Shown: piece by piece, positions 34,211-46,100 of the stretch
How positions within the stretch are numbered: the stretch's first letter is position 1
Layout: each line of letters starts with the position of its first letter
Notes under the pieces: generated by a model
Told to the model about the DNA's origin: nothing
The model's database searches: none
The model's input: the letters and a program-made list of their open reading frames with translations, nothing else
Translations under genes and position numbers: made by a program
Source of the DNA: Sweltsa coloradensis
Lineage: Eukaryota > Arthropoda > Insecta > Plecoptera > Chloroperlidae
Assembly (NCBI GenBank): GCA_024449915.1
Contig: JAMZAV010002005.1
Location: 53,152 to 117,151, forward strand
Reading direction: 5' to 3'
Length of the DNA stretch: 64,000 nt

Positions 34211-34817
34211 CTAATATTTGACTCGCTGAAAATTCTTTGTTTTGGTAAACATTGCTTCCTCCTCAGTGTTGTTGGAGGTCCAGGCAATGTTGATTTCCTG
34301 CGCTAAGTGGTCTGAGAGTAATGGCTCCTTGACATTGACAACCACTTCACTTGCTTCTATATTTGTAATGATATTATCAATGCAAGTACCCCGACCTGTA
34401 TTTACATTGAAGCGAGTGACCTCATTTATCATGACCTTCATATTAAAACTATCGAATAGATCACGTTACTCGCTCCTAGTATCACTAGCCTTTAGGAAAT
34501 CAATGTTAAAGTCGCCGCACAAAACGACGGGACTGTTAAACTCGTTCAGCTCTGTCAACATCGCACCTAATTTTAAGATAAACTGATTAAAATTTTCACA
34601 CGGTCCATGTTGAGTAGGCGACCTGTAGATCACAGCTATGACAACCTGAGTAAGCGTAGCGGGTCGCACAGACGTATTGCAGAACACTCCATGATCTTTT
34701 TCCGTAGAAAATGTTTTTATTTTCGTTACATCCACAGTGTTTCTCTACATGACACAGTTTAACAAAAACACACACACCTCCATGTTCATAGTGTGGCACG
34801 ACACATCGCACTAGCAA
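34211..34817 (-). pseudogene. LINE apurinic-type endonuclease domain
   Basis: Fragments in two or three frames: VVPHYEHGGVCVFVK (34760-34805), VVIAVIYRSPTQHGPC, VVLCGDFNIDFLKA (the GDFN catalytic motif) and EPLLSDHLA (the SDH catalytic motif). This is the exonuclease-endonuclease-phosphatase fold that nicks target DNA for LINE integration. Frame shifts around 34740 and 34450 separate the pieces. Confidence 0.85.
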
Positions 34818-35499
34818 GTTTCTAGCCTGCTATATTGAAACCTTCTAATTCATCTTTAAACTAGCCAATGTTCAGTAAAACATAAAATGTCATAGTTGTT
34901 CTCGCTAGAAACATTTCCAATTCCACTCTTTTGTTCCAATACACTGAATATTAAGATGCAGTATTTTAAGGATCTTTGGACGCGCTTGATTGATTACCTC
35001 AAGGGTTTCTCCTTCGAGGCCACCCGAAAAAACCAGCGGCTTACTGCAGCTCCATTCGGCCAGAAGTCTGCATTGAGAAGAGTAGCCTGCATTTCAAGTG
35101 GCACGCCCACTTTAAATGAACTATAATTTCCTTTGGTTTTTTTGTTGTTCACACACGTACTTTTTTCCAGGCTCCTTTTCTTTTAGGTAATTCATAACTT
35201 CGTCCGGGTAACACCTTCGTGCAGCCTCCATAGGTGAAGCCATGACATCCGCTCCGCTACCGGTAGAGACGCCGATGAGCTACCGGTACTAGAGCCAACA
35301 ATCACTTTAGTGCGCCGGTGCTTATATTTCACCTCTTGAAAGCGCTCTTCTTCTGACTCGGGTTGAATTCTCTTGTTTTCTTTGATTTTCTTACTTTTAT
35401 TGACTACTGCAGATGAAAAGTTCCAGTCGAGAGTGGAGTCGGAGAGTTTTGATTCCCACTAAGCACAACATTGTCATTCACTTCTTCACGAGTTACCTC

Positions 35500-36058
35500 T
35501 CTGCCATCACCAGTTTGTGTTTATTTTCGCTTATCTTTCCGTGTGTGTTGTCAAGGTCGCCGACCAGTTGACTCACAGCTTTAGAAGAACCAGACATAGG
35601 AGGAAACGATGACGTCCCATGTTAGACTTGATCTGACGTCACACACTAATTGCGTGGATGTTTCCCGGCCCTTGCATTGGCAATAGGCATCTGGAGATCT
35701 ATAATTTTCTCTTCAAGCAATTTGTTACTAACCTCCATTTCATCGAGAAGCCGTTTCAGTATGTTGTTTTCACGTCTTAGAAACACAACATCTACCGCCG
35801 GTTCAAACTCCTCGGCCGTATGGAATGCACTAGTCTTGCTGCTCTCCGTCGACACACGCACAACACAGGCCGGGCACAGCCACACGGGCTTGGCTCGTCT
35901 GAACTGTCGTTTGTGGACACCAGTCCCTAAAAAGTTAGGTTAGCACACTGATGTGTGACCGGGCTGTCACAAAAGACGCACTTTGATCCATTAACAACTT
36001 TTTTCGCACACTTGTAACACTTGTATACGGTGTTTGTTGCGGAGCCAACTTCTGGCTT
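35500..36058 (-). pseudogene. LINE ORF1: zinc-finger and coiled-coil protein, frameshifted
   Basis: Reads VYKCYKCAKKVV, KCVFCDSPVTHQC, and after a +1 frameshift near 35925, RRAKPVWLCPACV: a C2-C2-H-x2-C-C2 finger of PHD/RING type as found in ORF1 proteins of some CR1-group LINEs. Then a heptad-like stretch, VVFLRRENNILKRLLDEMEV and NKLLEEKIIDLQ, predicted as coiled coil. The later part (SGSSKAVSQLVGDLDN...) ends in stops. Such proteins bind element RNA; whether this subtype does is inference. Confidence 0.75.
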
Positions 36059-36099
36059 AGGCTACCCAGTACGTCCCGCTATTTCTGCTGAACCTATAT

Positions 36100-36606
36100 C
36101 ATCGACATATCTTCGCCATAGAATCACTTCAAGCTTATAAGTACTAAGAACATTTGTTTCTAAGTGGTCCATGTACACATCAGCAAGTAATGGAGAAAGA
36201 CAGCTTCCCATAGCAAGACCATCAAATTGAAGATAGAAATTAGTTTCGAATTGAAAATAGCTTGATGTCAAACACATTTCTTTCTAATAGCTCCATGATG
36301 GTGTCTACTGGTAACTTAGTTCTTTCTGAGAGAGTTGAATCCGTAGTGAGTTTGTTCTTTACAAGAATAAGTGTCTCTGTCATAGGTACGGATGGAAACA
36401 AGTTAACTACATCGAAGCTCCCCATTTTGGAATATGTCGATTTGTGTATCCTTCAGTATAGCTCTACAAGTTCCTTAGAATTCGTGACAGAAGAATGGAT
36501 ACCTCTTGCAATTGGTTTAATTATGTTTAATAAAAAAGAAGATAAATTACTGAAAGGAGATATTCTTGAACAAACAATTGGACGTAACGGAAGCAAAGAT
36601 TTGTGA
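36100..36606 (-). pseudogene. PLE left copy: RT N-terminal and palm region
   Basis: From 36606: LLPLRPIV (RT motif), NIIKPIARGIHSSVTNSKEL, a TGA stop shared with the right copy, then MGSFDVVNLFPSVPMTETL (motif A), FYLQFDGLAMGSCLSPLLAD and WRRYVDDI (motif C). The frame shifts near 36240 and the LINE at 36094 cuts it directly after the YVDD motif. Confidence 0.85.
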
Positions 36607-36677
36607 ATTTTTGGGAGAACATAGGCATGTGGCGTTTTAGAATAGTTAGAGTTTTCTATCTCCTCACTATTCTAAAA

Positions 36678-38136
36678 CGCCACATGCCTATAGTCTACCG
36701 AAAATTCATAAACCTTTGCTTCCTTTACGTCCAATTGTTAGTTCAAAAAATTCTCCTTTCAGTAATGTATCTCCTTTTTTGTTAAACATAATTAAACCAA
36801 TTGCAAGAGGTATCCATTCTTCTGTCACGAATTCTAAGGAACTTGTAGAGCTATACTGAAGGATACACAAATCGACATATTCCAAAATGGGGAGCTTCGA
36901 TGTAGTTAACTTGTTTCCATATGTACCTATAAAAGAGACACTTATTCTTGTAAAGAACAAACTCACTACGGATTCAACTCTCTCAGAAAGAACTAAGTTA
37001 CCAGTAGACACCATCATGGAGCTATTAGAAAGAAATGTGTTTGACATCAAGCTATTTTCAATTCGAAACTAATTTCTATCTTCAATTTGATGGTCTTGCT
37101 ATGGGAAGCTGTATTTCTCCATTACTTGCTGACGTGTACATGGACCACTTAGAAACAAATGTTCGGAGTATTAATAAGCTTCAAGTGATTCTATGGCGAA
37201 GATATGTCGATGATATAATCTGTATCTTTAAAGGGGACAAGAATGTGCTGATGGAATTATTAAATGACCCTATTCTTTTCATGCTAACATTAAATTCACA
37301 ACAGAAGAAGAAAATCAAACGTGTCTACCGTTTCTTGATGTACTCATGACAAGAAATAATGACAAAGTTTCTACGTTCTGTATACAGAAACCAACCCACA
37401 CAGACATGTATCTTCATGCTAAATCGAATCATCCTTCCCATGTTAAAGAAGGAATACAAAAATGTCTACTATCTCGGGCTCAAGCCATATGTTTAACTCC
37501 GGACATTTTATGTACGGAAGTGACAAACATCAAGAAAGCAATAATTCAAAATGGATATCCAGAGAATTTTTCACAAAGGCCTAGATGTGTGAAGCCTGCT
37601 ATAACAAGTGCGCTGTTATCAACAGATGAAATTCAGGAAGATGGACGTGATATTCTTAAGACAAGACAATTGTTCTTGAATACTATCCGAATTTGTCAGA
37701 GAAATTGAGACAACTCTTATCTCCACATGGTATAAGAACTGTTTTCAAGTCATCAAATACTTTTCGTAGTTTGTTGACAAAAACTAAACCATATAATCCA
37801 ACTTAATCATCAATAATCTGTAAATATTCGATACATTGTGAATGTGGAGCTCTCTACATAGGAGACACGAAAAGACCTTTGAACGTCCGAATTAAAGAGC
37901 ACAAGAATAATGTGAATAATCGGAAAGTTGATACACCAAAATTGGCTGAACACGTGTTTGACAATCATCATTATGTTTCTTGGAACGACGTCTCCATCAT
38001 TTTACATGAGGCCGATTGGTTCAAACGGAAACTTAAAGAATCTGCATTCATGGTTGTCACACCGGTGATTGTCAGTACCACCAGCACAGCATTTCCAGCA
38101 TTGTGGCAAGAATTCGTACCATCAATTCAAGACTAG
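36678..38136 (+). pseudogene. PLE right copy: RT and GIY-YIG endonuclease
   Basis: Uninterrupted counterpart of the left copy: RPIVSSKNS, the shared TGA near 36855, MGSFDVVNLFPYVPIKETL, FDGLAMGSCISPLLADVYMD, WRRYVDDIICIFKGDKN, FLDVLMTRNN (frameshift at 37340), NIKKAIIQNGYPENF, a frameshift near 37705, then CECGALYIGDTKRP, VRIKEHKNNVNNRKVDTPKL and AEHVFDNHHYVSWND. RT then GIY-YIG is the canonical Penelope order. The N-terminus is missing at the palindrome centre, and at least three lesions make it inactive. Confidence 0.88.
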
Positions 38137-38590
38137 TCCTGCGCCCATTATGCTTACATCTTTCAACTTAAAATTATTTATTTTGTTTTATTTATTTATT
38201 AGTATTTTTACACTATCAACTAAAACTATCAACTCAAACTATAAACAATGAACTTTCAACTAACAACCAATAATCTGTCATTCTATCTACTTGAGCCTAT
38301 AACTACTACATCTTTTATTCAACTAAAGTTGCTTTGTCATAAATTATAGCTAGGGAGAGATAGTTATTTAATGTTTTTCATTTCACCTTGTTAAATTACT
38401 TAAAAAATACAACTTCTTTGCAATTAATTTTTCATACACATAGCAGTGGTTATTGTTTGTTCAGATGTTTGTATTTTTTATAAACGTCTGCCTGTCGAAG
38501 AAAAGTGAAACTTTTCGAAATATTACAAGATAATACAAAACTTAATTCCCTACCTATGATCAGTGTTAAGATCAATTCATTTTTAAATAT

Positions 38591-40289
38591 CATAACATAT
38601 AATTATATATTCACACAACATTTAACATAATATCTCTCTTCTCGCTTACTTATTGTGTTATCTGCTACTAAAGCATCAGATTATATTTAAAAAAAAACAT
38701 AATATTCTACTGGTAAATTATTATATTATGCCCATACCAGTAGTAATGGCAGAAATCAAACCTAAACCATTGTAAATTATACCGTGTGTAACTATCATAT
38801 GAGTAAATATTAATTAAATTTACATTTAAACAGGAAATTCATCACATATTATTATGCATTAACATAACATACTATATTTCTCGACTTGGTTAGTCGGGAT
38901 CCACTCCCGTAGGTGTAATTGTTATTACTTATTACAATTCAGAAATTAAAAAATTCTGTCGGTCACCGAGAGACCCGTGGTTCGAATCCCGGTTGGAACG
39001 GACTTTTTTAATTTTGATTTGTAGTAAATAATAATAACATACTATGTCATATTTCACTTACTCTCATACTTATTGTGTAATCTGCTACTAGCATCAACTT
39101 ATTTTGTAATAATATAATACTCGTAAGGTTAATTATTATTCTGAATACCAACAGTAATGCCATGAATTAAAATTTCAGCAACTGTAAATTGTTGCGTGTG
39201 TAACTATTAAACTATGTGTTAATATTAATTATATTTACATTTTAAGATGAAATTCATAATAAGCTCTATTAGGCTACATCAACATAAGTTTAAGTAACAT
39301 GAAATTCATTATATAATTATACATTAACAGCAACATATTATGTCATATTTCACTTTTCTCTCATCAGCTTATCTTGTAATAATATATTTCTCTTCTGGTT
39401 AATTATTATTCTCAATACCAATGATAATGGCAGAAATTAAAACTTTAGCCATTGTAAATTGTTGCGTGTGTAACTATTATAATATGTGTTAATATTAAAT
39501 ATATTTACATTTTTAGATGAAATTCATAATTAGCTCTCGAAGGCTACATCAACATAAGTTTAAGTAACATGAAATTCATTATATAATTATACATTAACAT
39601 CAACATATTATGTTATATTTCACTTTCTCTCATCAGATTATCTTGTAATAATATATTTCTCTTCTGGTTAATTATTATTCTCAATACCAATGGTAATGGC
39701 AGAAATTTAAACTTTAGCCATTGTAAATTGTTGCGTGTGTAACTATTATAATATGTGTTAATATTAAATATATTTACATTTTTAGATGAAATTCATAATT
39801 AGCTCTCGAAGGCTACATCAACATAAGTTTAAGTAACATGAAATTCATTATATAATTATACATTAACATCAACATATTATGTCATATTTCACTTTCTCTC
39901 ATCAGCTTATCTTGTAATAATATATTTCTCTTCTGGTTAATTATTATTCTCAATACCAATGGTAATGGCAAAAATTAAACTTTAGCCATTGTAAATTGTT
40001 GCGTGAGTAACAACTAAAATATGTGTTAATATTAATTATATTTACATTTAAAGATGACATTCATTACATAACAAGCTCTATTAGGCTACATCAACATAAG
40101 CTTAAGTAACACAAAATTCTTAACATATATTTGTTCATAAACACAACATATTGTGTCATATTTCACATTCTCTCATCAGCTTATTTTGTAATAAGACAAT
40201 ACTCTTCTGGTTAATTATTATTCTCAATACCAATAGTAATGGCAGAAACTTAACTTTAGCCATTGTAAATTAAAGCGTGTGTAACTATA
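38591..40289 (+). repeat. Satellite T array (~267-300-bp units), first block
   Basis: AATATATTTCTCTTCTGGTT, CAATACCAATGGTAATGGCA, TTAGCCATTGTAAATTG and ATCAACATAAGTTTAAGTAA recur at 265-275-bp spacing (39452, 39718, 39985 and 40260). The middle units (39330-39960) are ~95% alike, the outer ones more diverged. No coding potential. Confidence 0.9.
38885..39008 (+). other. tRNA-like/SINE-like segment with exact box B
   Basis: CGTGGTTCGAATCCCGG at 38976-38992 contains the consensus GGTTCGAATCC, followed by GGAACGGACTTTTTT, a polymerase III-type terminator. GACTTGGTTAGTCGGG near 38884 resembles box A but is ~95 bp upstream, longer than in a normal tRNA, and the acceptor arms do not pair. Confidence 0.4.
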
Positions 40290-41055
40290 ACTAGGAAAAC
40301 GCTTAAGTCCCGCCGCGTTGTTGGATGAGCGTATTGGTGCATTGAGCTGCCATGTGTTATGCGGATTTTCTGTTGTTCTGTGAAAAAATTATTACTAAGT
40401 TCAAATTTTTTTAAATTTAATTAAATTTAATAAAAAATAAACTTAAATTTTAAATTTTTTTAATTAATCGTAATTTTAAAAAAAGAAAAAAATCAAAAAT
40501 TGGGATTTTTATAAGAAATAATTATTCGATTGCGCTCAAATTTCACACGAATATATAAATTAATAAAATTAAGGTTCTGTGAAAAACTTATTACAATAGG
40601 ATCAAGCATGTAGGTGTAATAAGTAAAAAAATTGTTTTAAAAAAGAAAAAACCCACAAAGTTTCTATTTTCATAAGAAATAATTTTTCGATGTGCTCAAA
40701 TTTCACACGAATAAATTAATTCATAAAATTAAGGTTCTGTGAAAAAATCGTTAAAATCGGATAAAGCATGTAGATGTTATAAGTAAAATAAATTTTCAAA
40801 AAATCGAAAAAAATCGTAAAATTGCGATTTTTATGAGAAATAATTTTTCGGTGGCGCTCAAAAACGTGGCAGTTCTAAGTTCAGAGATTTTGAAGGCCTC
40901 CATAAAATTTCATCGCAATTGGAGTATTGGTTTAGCCGGAATCGTGCTTACAAACAGACAAAAATACAGAAAGAAAGAAAGAAAAAAAAACATTCCGGAT
41001 TTTTTTCTCCAGTGTAGTGAAATGGAATCTTCGCTTCGCTCGCTACGCTCATCCA
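40290..41055 (+). mobile_element. ACTAGG-leader element, family A (766 bp), complete
   Basis: Starts ACTAGGAAAACGCTTAAGTC; TTGGATGAGCG at 40321-40331 is the exact inverse of CGCTCATCCAA at 41046-41056. Flanks ATA (40287-40289) and ATA (41056-41058), inside satellite T, so insertion is certain. The body has three diverged ~120-bp subrepeats (TTCACACGAAT, AAAATTAAGGTTCTGTGAAA), then the shared core AAAACGTGGCAGTTCTAAG and a CTTCGCTTCGCTCGCTACG run. The 80-codon frame at 40833-41075 is fortuitous. Confidence 0.9.
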
Positions 41056-42287
41056 ATAATATTTGTTTATGTTAATTATATTTACATTTAAACATGACAT
41101 TCATAACATAAGCTCTATTAGGCTACATCAACATAAGCTTAAGTAACATGAAATTCATAACATATAATTATTATCCAATTACATACCTTTTCCCTATTTT
41201 TCTGTCTACAAATATATCGACCTTGGCAATTCTTTTCATGACAATGATTTGGAAAACACATTTCACCTTATTAACCGTATTTTACATTCGTACATAGCCA
41301 ACTTAATATCTTGGAGGCGTGAATAATCTTTGCCGTTAAAGCGCCCTAAAACTACTAATACTAATACTAATAACATATGTCATATTTCACTTACTCTCAT
41401 ACTTATTGTGTAATCTGCAACTAGCATCAGCTTATCTTGTAATAATATAATTCTCTTCTGGTTAATTATTTTTCTCAATGCCAATAGTAATGGCTGAAAT
41501 TAAACTTTAGCCATTGTAAAATATAATGTAGCGTGTGTGTGTAACTATGTGTTTAATATTAATTATATTTACATGTTTACATAAAATTGTAACAAGCTCT
41601 ATTAGGCTTCATTAACATTAGGTTAAGTAACATGTAACTCAAAACATATAACTATTTATTAACAGAACATATAACATATCTCTCTTTTGCTCTTACTTAC
41701 TGTGTAATCTGCAACTAGCATCAGCTTATCTTGTAATAATATAATTCTCTTCTGGTTAATTATTTTTCTCAATGCCAATAGTAATGGCTGAAATTAAACT
41801 TTAGCCATTGTAAATAATGTAGCGTGTGTGTGTAACTATGTGTTTAATATTAATTATATTTACATGTTTACATAAAATTGTAACAAGCTCTATTAGGCTT
41901 CATTAACATTAGGTTAAGTAACATGTAACTCAAAACATATAACTATTTATTAACAGAACATATAACATATCTCTCTTTTGCTCTTACTTACTGTGTAATC
42001 TGCTACTAGCATCAGACTATCATGTAATAATATAATTCCCTACTGGTTTATTATGTCCATACAATAGTAATGGCAGAAATTCAACTTTAGTCATTGTTAA
42101 TTGTACCGTGTGTAACTATTATATGTGTTAATATTAATTTAATTTACATTTTAGCATGAAATTCATAACTAACTCTACATTAGTATAATATATATCTTGA
42201 TGTGAAGTAATTAATATACCTAGGCCATGTTGTACGGGCAAACAGGCAGGCAGACTATTTTTGTTGTTGTAATGTATTTCAGCATGC
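41056..42287 (+). repeat. Satellite T array, second block
   Basis: Continues the array after the family A insertion. Two units at 41400-42000 are nearly identical (~300 bp apart), longer than the first block's units by an extra ACATATAACTATTTATTAAC segment. 41180-41370 holds a short unrelated stretch. Confidence 0.85.
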
Positions 42288-42291
42288 TTAA

Positions 42292-43802
42292 GCCACCCGG
42301 ACTCGGCTATTCTGACCATGTTAAATTTGTCAACTTCATGTACCTTTTTCTCAGCAATTGCTCAACCAATCACATCATTTTTTTTGGGTGCTTAGTTTGA
42401 ACCCTTGTACACAAATAGACAAGAGCTTTTTTTAAAAAAAATTAAAATTATTCTAGTTTAAATTTTTTTTGAAATGTGCTTTTTTTTGTTACATTTTCTC
42501 AGACATAACAAGTGATAAAATTGTAATTATTTTGAAAATCGAAATTCCCCCTTGTCTATTTGTGTAAAACAGTGATATAAGTATTCTGTGAAATTTTTGT
42601 GAAGTTTTATTGAGCCAATCCTGAGAAAAAGGAACATGAACATGAAAAAAATAGTTATTGAGATATTTGACTTTAAAGTTTAAACATATTCTGACTTTGA
42701 AAATGTTAATAATAAAGTGATCTTTTCCAAAGTTACTTCAGCAATCATGATTTTTCTACACATAGGGTTACTTCTACAAACTTATTTACAAAAAAAATTC
42801 TTGTAGGCCTTAGGTACAACACCCATAATACAATATTTAGCTGTGCCGTAAGTGAAATTTAAATGAATTCCGTTGTTCATCGGTGGGACTAGGCCTAGGT
42901 AGCGTTTGCTGGTCAGGGCTACAAACGCTTATGTTTGTCAATATTTGGTACAGTATTTGTATTTAGTTGGCCAAAACCTAAATATAACCCTGTTTGGTTT
43001 CCGTATTCCCTCTAAGTGACACTCTTTTGTAGGCCAGAATCTACGGCTAACGCGCGAGAACATATTTCTTCGAGCGGTCCTTGTAGGCCTAGGCTAGGGC
43101 CCTAGCCTACCATAGATTGTTATTTTTCTCAATAAAACCTTGTAAGCCTATAAGAACTTGAACAGTTTTGCCTTATTGCCTTAGGCCTAGCCCTACAATC
43201 ACGAAAGAGCACATCAGCATTGGCACAAAATAAAATAACCATATTAGCCTAGCCCTAGGCCTAGGCTAGGCCCTACTCACATTAATTTAGTGTTTGCATG
43301 GTCCAAATACCGTGTGAAAAATAATGTAGGCCTACGCGAGTGAAGTTGGTTTACCAGAAACAAGACGAAACACATAGTAATCATAGGTTAATGTGTCAAA
43401 AACCATGGCCAAACATAACCTGGCAGACAGTTTATTGTTACAAATTCATAACAACACATAACAACCAATAGGAAATAGCCTACCATGATACCAAACTTAT
43501 GAAAGAAAAAATCACTGCACATTAGCATGTTAGCCAACGCTGAAACTTGAATGGCGGGACATTCAATCTAAATTTGATTGCTTACACTACTTTGAAGAGA
43601 ATCTTTCTGCATAGAAGACATATTTTACAGACGATTAGAAGTATTCTTACGCATTCAACTGTGTTATTACTCTTAAGAAGTACTAAATTACGTCGGATTT
43701 ACATGTATATACATTTAAATAAAGGGGAAAAGAATGTTATAATTAAAAAAAAATAAAAAGTGGTAAAGTTGATTTTTCAAAAAATCTTGGGTCCGGGTGG
43801 CC
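42292..43802. mobile_element. TTAA-flanked element P1 (1.5 kb)
   Basis: Ends GCCACCCGGACTC and its inverse GGTCCGGGTGGCC; TTAA lies at both sides (42288-42291 and 43803-43806). The empty site AAGGTTAAGTAACATG is seen in the satellite unit at 44812, so TTAA is the duplicated target, as for piggyBac-type elements. The interior contains TAGGCCTAG-rich DNA (43080-43340) and no transposase; the 69-codon frame at 43547 is not recognised. The tip differs from the usual CCY start of piggyBac. Confidence 0.75.
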
Positions 43803-43806
43803 TTAA

Positions 43807-44421
43807 GGGAAGACACTGGTGAAAAATAAATAAATAAACGAAATAGTTACATAAAATAAAAAAAATGTTTATGCTTTAAATAATTCTTATAAGTTAAAAA
43901 AAAAATGCTTTTATATTTTTTAAGGTTTTTATAGTGTACATAATATTATATGTTTTTTAAGTTTTATTATATATATATATGTTTATTTATTTATTTATGG
44001 TTAAACGTAGTTTTATATTATATTATATTTTATTATAATTTATTTGTAATATAATATATTTATATAATTTTTTGTAAACTATATTTATTATTATAATTAA
44101 TAAGTATAATATAAATGGTACAAATAATATGTTCTTGTAATTTCGTTCAATGTTCATAATCTCCTATCTTTTCAAGCCACCCATTAGATATTGGGAAGCA
44201 AATATTTCCTGAACCATTTGACCAAATGAGCTAATTTTTTATGGTGGCTCATAGAACATTTACCTACAAACTTTGGGATCGAATTTTATATTAATTAATA
44301 TCTACTACCATTGGAAAATAATGTACAAGATAATTATTTATTAAATATTATATGTATATATTTATTTTCATGAAGATTGCATTAAAGCCATAGAATTTGG
44401 AATTTTCACCTGTGTCCTCCC
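43807..44421. mobile_element. TTAA-flanked element P2 (615 bp)
   Basis: Ends GGGAAGACACTGGTGAAAA (43807-43825) and inverse TTTTCACCTGTGTCCTCCC (44403-44421), 17 of 19 matching. TTAA flanks it at 43803-43806 and 44422-44425, the first shared with P1, so P2 inserted into P1's flanking TTAA or the reverse. The centre is very AT-rich and has a second GCCACCCATTAG-like patch at 44177. Non-coding. Confidence 0.8.
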
Positions 44422-44425
44422 TTAA

Positions 44426-45010
44426 GTAACATGAAAAACATAACATATAATTGTATATCAACAAAGCATAAAAAATATTTTAATATATTTCTTCCTCTCA
44501 TACTTATTGTGTAATCTGCTACTAGCATCATTTTTTCTGGAAATAATAAAATACTGGTTGTCCATACCAATAGTAATGGCAGAATCGAACTTGATAGCCA
44601 TTGGAAAAAAAAGTAGAGTGTGTAGCTTTGTGTTAATATTATTTAAATTAACATTTTAACATGAAATTCACAATACCTCTATTAGGCTACATTATTATAT
44701 ATTTTTTATTAATATCATTTAAACTCTAATTTGCAGTAATTAAATCTACCTAGGCCATCTTGAAGGGCCAAAATAGCAGACTAGTCTTCTGTTGTAATGT
44801 ATTTTTGCAAGGTTAAGTAACATGGAACTCATAACATAATATATCAATTAACATAATATATAACGAAATATATTTCATCCTCTCTTGATGTGTAATATTC
44901 TACTAGCATCAGATTATCTTGTAATAATGTAATATTATTCTGGTTAATTATTATGTCCACACCTATAGTAATGGCATAATTTTGTGCAGCTTGGCTATAT
45001 TATTACTATT
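44426..45010 (+). repeat. Satellite T array, third block
   Basis: CTGCTACTAGCATCA, TACCAATAGTAATGGCAGAA and TTAGGCTACATT recur; two diverged units, then homology stops near 45000. Confidence 0.8.
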
Positions 45011-45542
45011 CATATTCATGAATTATTTACTGTACTATCTAGCTACACATTTTGTCTGAATTTAAAACTGTCAAAATACTCACTATTTTAACACGTTAAA
45101 AAAAACTGTTAACCATATCAACCTTCTTCTTAAAACTTCACTTAATCAGACACGCTTTTCGCCATATCCCAGATAAAAAAGAAGTTTCCTTTGCTGCGAG
45201 TGCAAATGCAGTCATTAGGAACCAATATAATAAAAAAACTGTATTGTAGCCTATTACTTATGCAATAAAACAACTTTAGGCCTATTGCTCTAAAATTAAA
45301 ACCAAAAAGTCCTTGTCCTAGTCCTAGACCCAAATACAGAAATTGATTCATAATACCATAGAGATTAATACCTGACCAAGAGAAGGTAACTCAGTGCCTT
45401 TGAGGCGTCTTTACACTGGTTCCCTGTTTGACAAAACACTGCTGCATAATCGGCCATATTATATGATTAGTACAACTTCTTTATCGACTCTGTTAGTACA
45501 GAGACTGGGCCTTTGTTATGTGGAGAACTAAGCCAATATTAT
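45011..45542. other. No gene recognised
   Basis: AT-rich. ACTTCTTTATCGACTCTG near 45477 is a solitary inverse of the end of the 49851-50815 element. Confidence 0.4.
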
Positions 45543-46100
45543 TGAGCGAGCGTAGCGAGCGTCTCCACTTGACTCTTATGGCTCGAATGTCTGTTTTTTT
45601 TTTCTGTTACTGCTTCGATACAGGTCGCACCGTTTCTCTGATCGACCTGAAATTTTTTACACATGTACATACCATCTAGGCGGGTTGCTGTATAGTTTTT
45701 GAACAAAATCCGATCGTTGGTTATAAAAAATAAAAAATAAAATAAGAAAATAAAAAAATAAAAATGTTCCGATAATTTTGTAGGGTCAATAAGTACAACA
45801 TTCTCTCCTATTTTCCAAATTTTCAGCTAAATCGGTCAAGACTTTAAAGACTTATTGGTAATCATAATTCGAAAAATGATGTTAAAAAATGAAGGAGGCA
45901 GTGAAGATACAAAGATACACTTTAGAAGGCATGACGTGAATTAGTACAATGCAAAGATGTTGGAATAGTATATAGTGTACAATGTCAATATCTAGTTAGG
46001 CCTACACTGTGTGGTGGGCCTTATGGGAATGTCGTACTCGGGTCATGTTGCACTTACCGGTGCTCGCTCAACAACGCGTCCAACTGAACGTTTTCCTAGT
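45543..46100 (-). mobile_element. ACTAGG-leader element, family D (558 bp)
   Basis: From 46100 inward: ACTAGGAAAACGTTCAGTTG, GCGTTGT, TGAGCGAGC; the 3' end is GCTCGCTCA at 45543. The exact 9-mer inverse lies at 45543-45551 and 46062-46070 with a 30-nt leader outside. Flanks are TAT and CAT (two of three match). The body has TCTGATCGACCTGAAATTTT and CAGCTAAATCGGTCAAGAC, reminiscent of family C. Frames at 46009-46235 fall on the leader side and show no domain. Confidence 0.8.

Larger units (their letters stand above)
31959..36094 (-). mobile_element. Near full-length CR1/jockey-type LINE (4.1 kb), TSD TATAT
   Basis: Inserted into the PLE RT just after WRRYVDDI. TATAT occurs at 31954-31958 and 36095-36099, while the undisturbed site GATTATATCATCG is visible by comparison with the right PLE copy (37209-37221, inverted). 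Order in the minus strand: PHD-like finger and coiled coil (ORF1), endonuclease, reverse transcriptase, then a 3' tail of repeated TGAAA/AAATG (31959-31980). Many frameshifts and stops make it inactive. It is younger than the PLE pair. Confidence 0.9.
30580..38590. mobile_element. Head-to-head Penelope-like element pair flanked by an 11-bp duplication
   Basis: Two copies of one Penelope-like element (PLE) meet head to head near 36656, where ATAGGCATGTGGCGTTTTAG and its inverse flank a ~17-bp loop. CATAACATATA is present at 30569-30579 and 38591-38601, next to satellite T sequence that reads on across, so the pair looks like one insertion. Both copies share the same in-frame TGA near the start of the RT, evidence of common origin. 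3' regions include a short hairpin (AAAAGTGAAACTTTTCG). The left copy carries a LINE insertion. Without that LINE the pair is ~3.9 kb. Confidence 0.8.

Noticed and set aside
36262..37050. Genes read opposite to the Penelope RT (36262-36606 plus strand, 36706-37050 minus strand)
   Set aside because: They are antisense shadows of the RT coding strand in the two inverted copies.
38885..39008. Functional tRNA gene
   Set aside because: Box B is perfect, but box A spacing is too long and the acceptor and T stems do not pair properly.
40833..41075. Small basic protein encoded by family A or B elements
   Set aside because: Similar frames appear in several copies only because the DNA core is shared; frames are not kept between copies and run into poly-Lys from A-runs.
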